A stretch of DNA of 64,000 nt, taken from positions 57,846 to 121,845 of the forward strand of contig JAHHRU010000005.1 in the NCBI GenBank assembly GCA_020025635.1, read 5' to 3'. Made by a program: the position numbers and the translations under genes. Within the stretch, counting starts at the first letter, position 1. Every line of letters starts with the position of its first letter. Positions 60,086 to 64,000 of this stretch are shown here, one piece after another. The stretch comes from Allofournierella sp. (GTDB lineage: Bacteria; Bacillota; Clostridia; Oscillospirales; Ruminococcaceae). The notes beneath the pieces were generated by a model that made no database searches, was not told the origin of the DNA, and worked only from the letters and a program-made list of their open reading frames with translations.

Positions 60086-61122
60086 AAAAAAAGTCCTCCC
60101 AAAATATCAGAACCAGTATAATGAATATAGTGGTCAAAGACGCTAGAAAGTACTGCTCCAAATGTACTTTCCGTATTGGGATTTATTACTTTTATATTCA
60201 CCCCAAGATCTAATGATGTAATCAGACGGTCTATTTCTCTGCGGTCTACACTACAATATGACAAGCCACCAAATACAACGATGTCTTCTTCATGGAGCCC
60301 CTTTGCTGCTGAAATCGATTGGTCTCGTAGCGAACTTGACCACATAGATCGATATCTATCCGATTCTCCAGATGGTGGGATCATGGTATTAATGAGTGAG
60401 ATTTTATTCCAATCAACGTTTTCATCAACCATTAGCTCTTCAATTGAACCACCTAAAGAATCTCTGTTATACTTAATCTGGAATAGACTTTTATCGGATA
60501 GCCGCTCTGACCTAAAACTGATAGAACCATGTGGCTTAATCAGTTTAAACCTTTTCTCATTATTATCGAACCCAATAACTTGATATTCAATAGATAAACT
60601 GTGCATAATTCGTTCAATCAAAATATCATAGTTATATGTAATGATAGTTACTGACTGGATATCTTTATTCTGATTTAGATTTTTTAAGAGTTCACTCCAA
60701 CCCCAGTTTTTAGAAATTATTTCTGTAATATCATCGTCAGTTATTTGAAAGTTATAATAGATAAAAAGGTATTTTAGGTACAGGACTAATTCATGATAAG
60801 CGCGAATATATACATTTGAGCTTTCTGTGTTGATAGTAGGCTGCTCAGATGATGCACTTACATTTGCGCATGTAATGATGTCTTCTATTAATTTGACGGA
60901 TTTATCATTGCTCATGTTAGGACGAGCACCGAGTTCCCACAAACTAGGACAATGTTGCTGCGATAAAAAGCCAGGTTCGTCATTTTTAGGCCACAAGACC
61001 TTGTCGCCATTAGTGAATAGGTTTTTCAAATCTATCGCAGGGTATTTACCAAGTTTATCAACTAAATCTATAGAGACACCATTACCAAGGACCAACAACA
61101 CATCTCTTTTTATGTCGTTCAC
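60082..61122 (-). CDS. SIR2-like domain protein
   Basis: 346 residues with the SIR2-type NAD-binding pattern: LGNGVS at 12-17, TYNYD at 162-166 (Asn 164), KPHGS at 196-200 (His 198) and VINP at 313-316. Asn and His correspond to catalytic residues of SIR2 NADases in defence proteins such as ThsA. Similarity is by motif only. Start is GTG with GAGG directly adjacent, a poor arrangement that may keep expression low; an in-frame stop four codons upstream excludes a longer form. First gene of a two-gene operon with the DUF262 gene; AT-rich, so probably acquired. Confidence 0.8.
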   Translation of the reverse strand: MNDIKRDVLLVLGNGVSIDLVDKLGKYPAIDLKNLFTNGDKVLWPKNDEPGFLSQQHCPSLWELGARPNMSNDKSVKLIEDIITCANVSASSEQPTINTESSNVYIRAYHELVLYLKYLFIYYNFQITDDDITEIISKNWGWSELLKNLNQNKDIQSVTIITYNYDILIERIMHSLSIEYQVIGFDNNEKRFKLIKPHGSISFRSERLSDKSLFQIKYNRDSLGGSIEELMVDENVDWNKISLINTMIPPSGESDRYRSMWSSSLRDQSISAAKGLHEEDIVVFGGLSYCSVDRREIDRLITSLDLGVNIKVINPNTESTFGAVLSSVFDHYIHYTGSDILGGLFL

Positions 61123-61146
61123 CCTCTTTTTTCATTATTAATTTAT

Positions 61147-61175
61147 ATTATATCTTCTATTTCTACAAAATGCAA
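61147..61175 (-). promoter_or_regulatory. Promoter of the SIR2-DUF262 operon
   Basis: TTGCAT and TATAAT with a 17-bp spacer on the minus strand; leader of about 18 nt. Confidence 0.75.
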
Positions 61176-61213
61176 TATTACCACAGATAGCTATGCTTTG
61201 AGATACTGTTCTC

Positions 61214-61298
61214 CCCCGGAGATCAGGTTTTATCTTGATCTCCGGGGGTTTGTCATTGTCCGGTGTCTTTGTCCTGCTGCTATAACCACTCCTCGAAT
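61214..61298. repeat. Direct repeat copy B
   Basis: Second copy of the 85-bp repeat, with the same CCCCGGAGATC hairpin. Together with copy A it brackets the SIR2-DUF262 operon. Confidence 0.85.
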
Positions 61299-61426
61299 GC
61301 CTTTTTACCTTCCTCAGTGTCATAATAAGCTCGGCTTTCCGAAACTAGGTGTCTTGCGAGGGAATCGATGATCGACTGCGGCAGCTCGATTTCGTATGGA
61401 TTTTGGCGTTTTTCTTGGCTGGCCAT
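61280..61426 (-). CDS. Small protein of mobile element (48 aa, shortened)
   Basis: 48 residues, MASQEKRQNPYEIELPQS... to KKAFEEWL. The ATG has GGAG about ten bases upstream. Small proteins with this opening occur in conjugative elements of gut Firmicutes; function unknown. In copy A the homologous end continues as LQQQDKDTGQ, whereas here CAG has become TAG, so this copy has lost eight or nine C-terminal residues. Confidence 0.6.
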   Translation of the reverse strand: MASQEKRQNPYEIELPQSIIDSLARHLVSESRAYYDTEEGKKAFEEWL

Positions 61427-61464
61427 GGTGTGTTGCTCCAACAGCAAAACCTTTCCGGCTCAAC

Positions 61465-61566
61465 TTAGCCCATCTCACGCTCCTTCCCGGCGATACACAG
61501 CTGCCAAACATTGCACCCATTCTCAGAACGTGTGCGGGTAATTCCAAGATCTGCGGATTTACTCAT
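61465..61566 (-). CDS. Tiny ORF (33 aa) in the element remnant
   Basis: MSKSADLGITRTRSENG to CIAGKEREMG, preceded by AAGGAG at good spacing. No family recognised; it may be a fragment of a larger gene. Nothing else is seen in 61567-61744 besides decayed repA sequence. Confidence 0.35.
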   Translation of the reverse strand: MSKSADLGITRTRSENGCNVWQLCIAGKEREMG

Positions 61567-61744
61567 AGAACTCCTTTCCCATCCCTTCCTATCCGGGTTT
61601 TTCCTCAGAAAACCCCATGCAAAATAGCTTAGATAAGAATGGAATGAATTGATTTTACTTGATCGTTATATCTTTCTCTTTTTATCTACCGTCCGGTTTT
61701 CGTACTTCAAGAGGTGGGATAATCGTACCTGTGGAGCCTGTTTT

Positions 61745-62143
61745 TTAGACTTCCGGCGTACCGTGACCGGATTCTTTGAAATCGGTGTCGGGAACCGCCT
61801 TATAGTGTTTTGGATAAATCCGGTTGGGTTTTCCACACCCCTGTTTTTTGATTGCGATCAGATCGGCATATTGTAGCTCCCGAAGTGTATCCACCGCTTT
61901 TTGGCGGCCGCAATGCAGCAGTTCGCACACCTCGTTAATCGGGTAGTACAGATAAATCTTGCCGTAGTTGTCAGCCCACTCGTTTCTACGGGATAAATCT
62001 GTTCGGCGTAGAATCATTGCATACAGGATCTTGGCCTCATTGGACAAAGAAGAAAAACTTGGGGCCTCAAAGAGAAAATTGGGCAGCTGTGTGAAGCTAT
62101 TGGCTGGTGGCTTTTGGTGAATGTAAAATGGTTTCGTTGGCAT
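61745..62143 (-). pseudogene. RepA_N-type replication initiator, truncated
   Basis: 132 residues with the N-terminal RepA_N winged-helix domain (FTQLPNFLFEAPSFSSLSNE, YYPINEVCELLHCGRQKAV). Full-length homologues of conjugative elements are about twice as long. After the stop at 61745 the same frame continues with family-like LEVRKPDGR up to a second stop, so the C-terminus appears lost by nonsense mutation. Start follows AAGGAGG. Confidence 0.75.
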
Positions 62144-62258
62144 AATATGAACCTCCTTGCGGACAATTAGAACCGGTTTTTCTGGCGGTAAAGGGATTTA
62201 TATTCACCTCCGTTGTTGCTGGTCTGCAAACCGAGTATATATCCAGCTTTTGAACGCC

Positions 62259-62534
62259 TTATTTGTCCGTTTTCAACCTCCGTTTCCTGTCGCTTGCGGT
62301 TTTCTGACGGCGATGCACTTTATAGGCACAGTCGGAACAATACTTGGCCCGATTGGATTTTGCTTGAAATGTTGTACCACATTCCACACATCGCCTCCTG
62401 CCTTTTGGCTTCATAATCTCGGCATACATAGATGGATTGCTTGGCAGCACTGCATTCCGGAACCAGGTGCAGCAGCTTTTTCGGATCAGCACATTGGCTT
62501 TTTTCCTTTGTCCAGGTGTCATCTGGATGTACAA
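62259..62534 (-). CDS. Cysteine-rich VLP protein with internal deletion
   Basis: 91 residues. Contains MTPGQRKKANVLIRKSCC, then directly WFRNAVLP, RRRCVECGTTF, NRAKYCSDCA and VHRRQKTASDRKRR, the order seen in Cys_rich_VLP (PF14194) proteins of conjugative elements. Relatives carry about 25 more residues with several cysteines between the CC and WFRNAVLP; these are missing. TTG is the likely start, nine bases after GGAGG; an ATG four codons later is the alternative. 62144-62258 shows nothing else. Confidence 0.7.
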   Translation of the reverse strand: MYIQMTPGQRKKANVLIRKSCCTWFRNAVLPSNPSMYAEIMKPKGRRRCVECGTTFQAKSNRAKYCSDCAYKVHRRQKTASDRKRRLKTDK

Positions 62535-62627
62535 GTTGTATGTCCTCCCAGTTTTACGATCATTGCCTGTGTGACTGTTTTCTTGTGCGCTTTCCTCCCT
62601 TTATGCCAAAGTACTGCTTTCGACATA

Positions 62628-62658
62628 TTTATGGTTTATAATAATCACAAACCATAAA
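62628..62658. promoter_or_regulatory. Inverted repeat operator candidate
   Basis: TTTATGGTTT and AAACCATAAA, a perfect 10-bp inverted repeat with an 11-bp spacer containing a possible -10 (TATAAT). Similar GTTTATA half-sites recur at 62721 and 62750. It lies between divergently oriented element genes and may bind the XRE product. Confidence 0.55.
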
Positions 62659-62778
62659 CTACAATTGAATGATATCGCAAATAGACGCTATTTTCGGTAT
62701 GTAAACAATAAATTAGAGCGGTTTATAAATTCGATTGGATATAAATTTTAGTTTATACCATGACGGAGGGATAAACTT

Positions 62779-63483
62779 ATGCTGTACGATGAAGCAAGGA
62801 TGGCGCTGACCAAAGAACGGCTGGAGGATTTGCGCAAAGAAAAAAAGCTGTCCTTTGAACAGCTTTCCAAACAACTTGCAGAGCGTGGAACAATTATCAG
62901 CCATACAAACCTCAAAAATTATGAGATCAATGATCCTGTCCATTCTCTGTATGGGCGGACAAAAAGCATGAGCATTGAATATCTTGTGGCTTTTGCAAAT
63001 TTTTACGATGTGTCGGTGGAGTATTTGCTGGGTCTGTCCAACTCCCGCAAACGGGAATATCACGATATTTCCGAGCAGCTCGGACTGTGTGATGGTGCTA
63101 TTGCTGAATTGGTACAGTGCAAAGAGAATTCCAGCAGTGAAGAAGATCTCAAAATGTATGCACTGCAAGATACTACGATTCTGAACGATTTTCTTACCAG
63201 CATGGAGTTTGAAACTGTGATGGAGAAAATCAAGCAGAGTCTCTTTGCTTATTACATGTATGAACTGCATCGGGATAGTGTTGCAGAAAAGATACAGGCA
63301 GAATATGCCGAACAACTGGAAGAAGCACAAAAGGTAATGAATGTGTGTGGCTATTTTCCAGTAAAGAATGACTTGATTTCAGAAGTTCATATGGAAAATG
63401 TCATCGGTGTACTAAACGCTTATTTACGCAAACTTCCGAAGCGATTGTATGACGAAAAGATTCTTCACAAAGAGAACAGGTAA
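62779..63483 (+). CDS. XRE-family regulator
   Basis: 234 residues. An N-terminal helix-turn-helix (LTKERLEDLRKEKKLSFEQL, then SIEYLVAFANFYDVSVEYLLGLS) followed by a helical region without a recognised domain. Typical of repressors controlling conjugative elements. GGAGGG lies eight bases before the ATG. Ends at a terminator shared with the converging sigma-like gene. Confidence 0.85.
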   Translation: MLYDEARMALTKERLEDLRKEKKLSFEQLSKQLAERGTIISHTNLKNYEINDPVHSLYGRTKSMSIEYLVAFANFYDVSVEYLLGLSNSRKREYHDISEQLGLCDGAIAELVQCKENSSSEEDLKMYALQDTTILNDFLTSMEFETVMEKIKQSLFAYYMYELHRDSVAEKIQAEYAEQLEEAQKVMNVCGYFPVKNDLISEVHMENVIGVLNAYLRKLPKRLYDEKILHKENR

Positions 63484-63492
63484 TACAAGATG

Positions 63493-63526
63493 GGGGCTAC
63501 CGTGAAACACGGTAGCCCCTGCTTTT
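63493..63526. terminator. Terminator of XRE gene and sigma-like gene
   Basis: GGGGCTACCGTG pairs with CACGGTAGCCCC around AAA; T tract on the plus side. Confidence 0.85.
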
Positions 63527-63534
63527 ATCAGTGC

Positions 63535-63960
63535 TTATCTGTATTTTTCCATCTGGATGGCAAGATACTTTAAGCCACGGTTAATACTTTCCCGAACAGC
63601 ATTCTCAGCGACGCCTTCTTGCCGAGCGATTTCTGCCTTGCTCATGCCAAGATAGAAATGAGCATAGATCCTCTTTGCCTGCTTCTCCGGCAGCTCCATA
63701 ACGGCAGCATACAGCTTCTCCCGGATCGTTTGCTCCAGAATGATCTCTTCCGGTGTTGGTGGCTGGTACAAAGCATCATGCTCAATGCCGTCACCACGAT
63801 CCAGAGAGTAGTGTGCCTTATAGCGGTACATCTTCCGCTCACGGGCAGCTTCGGCCCGCTCATGGGCTTTGATGGCCTCCAGCACATCATCAGAGACTTC
63901 CACATAGGTATCGGTTTTATAAGTATGGGGATACAGCTCCCGCAAATTGATCTCGTTCAT
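63535..63960 (-). CDS. Sigma-70-like factor of conjugative element
   Basis: 141 residues. The C-terminal third is a sigma region 4 helix-turn-helix (LPEKQAKRIYAHFYLGMSK, AEIARQEGVAENAVRESINR); the N-terminal part is charged and lacks clear region 2. Such short sigma-like proteins are standard in Tn916-type and related elements of Clostridia. The ATG at 63960 is chosen because GGAGG lies six bases before it; four earlier codons contain that site. Confidence 0.8.
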   Translation of the reverse strand: MNEINLRELYPHTYKTDTYVEVSDDVLEAIKAHERAEAARERKMYRYKAHYSLDRGDGIEHDALYQPPTPEEIILEQTIREKLYAAVMELPEKQAKRIYAHFYLGMSKAEIARQEGVAENAVRESINRGLKYLAIQMEKYR

Positions 63961-64000
63961 ATAGACCTCCATTTCAGTTCGTAGGTTGATGGGCGAATTG

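Noticed and set aside
61320..61547. Minus-strand frame of 75 codons in the island
   Set aside because: Its frame overlaps two better supported tiny genes with ribosome-binding sites and has low-complexity, shadow-like composition.

Overview
The window looks like chromosomal DNA of a moderately GC-rich Gram-positive anaerobe of the Clostridia, most like the Oscillospiraceae (Faecalibacterium, Gemmiger or Subdoligranulum type). This rests on protein resemblance, the Firmicutes-style gene orders (ylxM-ffh-rpsP-khpA-rimM-trmD; mltG beside a U32 peptidase; a dcw cluster beginning with mraZ), ThyX instead of ThyA, and the DnaD/DnaI primosome pair. No 16S gene is present, so the genus is an inference. 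Genes are densely packed, mostly on the minus strand.

Layout. 1-1467: rplU-rpmA-obg ribosome operon (minus). 1.5-4.1 kb: an XRE-TPR regulator and an MFS exporter (plus). 4.1-5.5 kb: a TSCPD protein and a PHP phosphoesterase (minus). 5.7-10.0 kb: a four-gene plus-strand operon (two half ABC exporters, YgbA-like, DUF454) behind a strong promoter and an unusual palindromic leader. 10.1-12.8 kb: guaB, a candidate structured RNA with its own promoter, and an acyl-ACP thioesterase. 12.8-17.0 kb: potABCD polyamine importer. 17.1-25.3 kb: trhP-like U32 peptidase, mltG, a GNAT enzyme, a DUF2156 protein, tmk, thyX and pcrA. 25.5-30.4 kb: an MFS transporter and a carbohydrate ABC importer lacking its own ATPase. 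30.8-41.8 kb: cell wall and division cluster mraZ-rsmH-ftsL-pbp-murF-mraY-ftsW-murG-ftsQ, without murE and murD. 42.1-45.5 kb: a coiled-coil protein, rsmD, uvrC and ptsH. 45.6-49.4 kb: the SRP/S16/tRNA-modification group. 49.4-58.4 kb: a cysteine-synthase-like enzyme, three tRNAs, a second UvrD-type helicase, a small membrane protein, an OPA-like transporter, dnaD, dnaI and a MATE pump. 58.48-58.83 kb: tmRNA.

Right after the 3' end of tmRNA the DNA changes character. From about 58.9 kb to the window end lies an accessory island: visibly AT-rich in its first part and carrying remnants of an integrative conjugative element (truncated RepA_N initiator, shortened cysteine-rich VLP protein, XRE regulator, sigma-like factor, two tiny ORFs). 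Inserted in it, between two imperfect direct repeats of about 85 bp, is a two-gene overlapping operon encoding a SIR2-like protein (intact Asn and His motifs) and a DUF262 protein that lacks the usual HNH nuclease domain. This is the best candidate in the window for an undescribed system, most plausibly anti-phage or anti-plasmid defence by NAD depletion.

The core genes form coherent functional blocks: translation and ribosome assembly, septal peptidoglycan synthesis, DNA repair and replication loading, and nutrient uptake. The regulatory signals most clearly read from sequence are the three 10-bp-spaced MraZ boxes in front of mraZ, many sigma-A-type promoters with 16-18 bp spacers, and a series of bidirectional intrinsic terminators between converging units.
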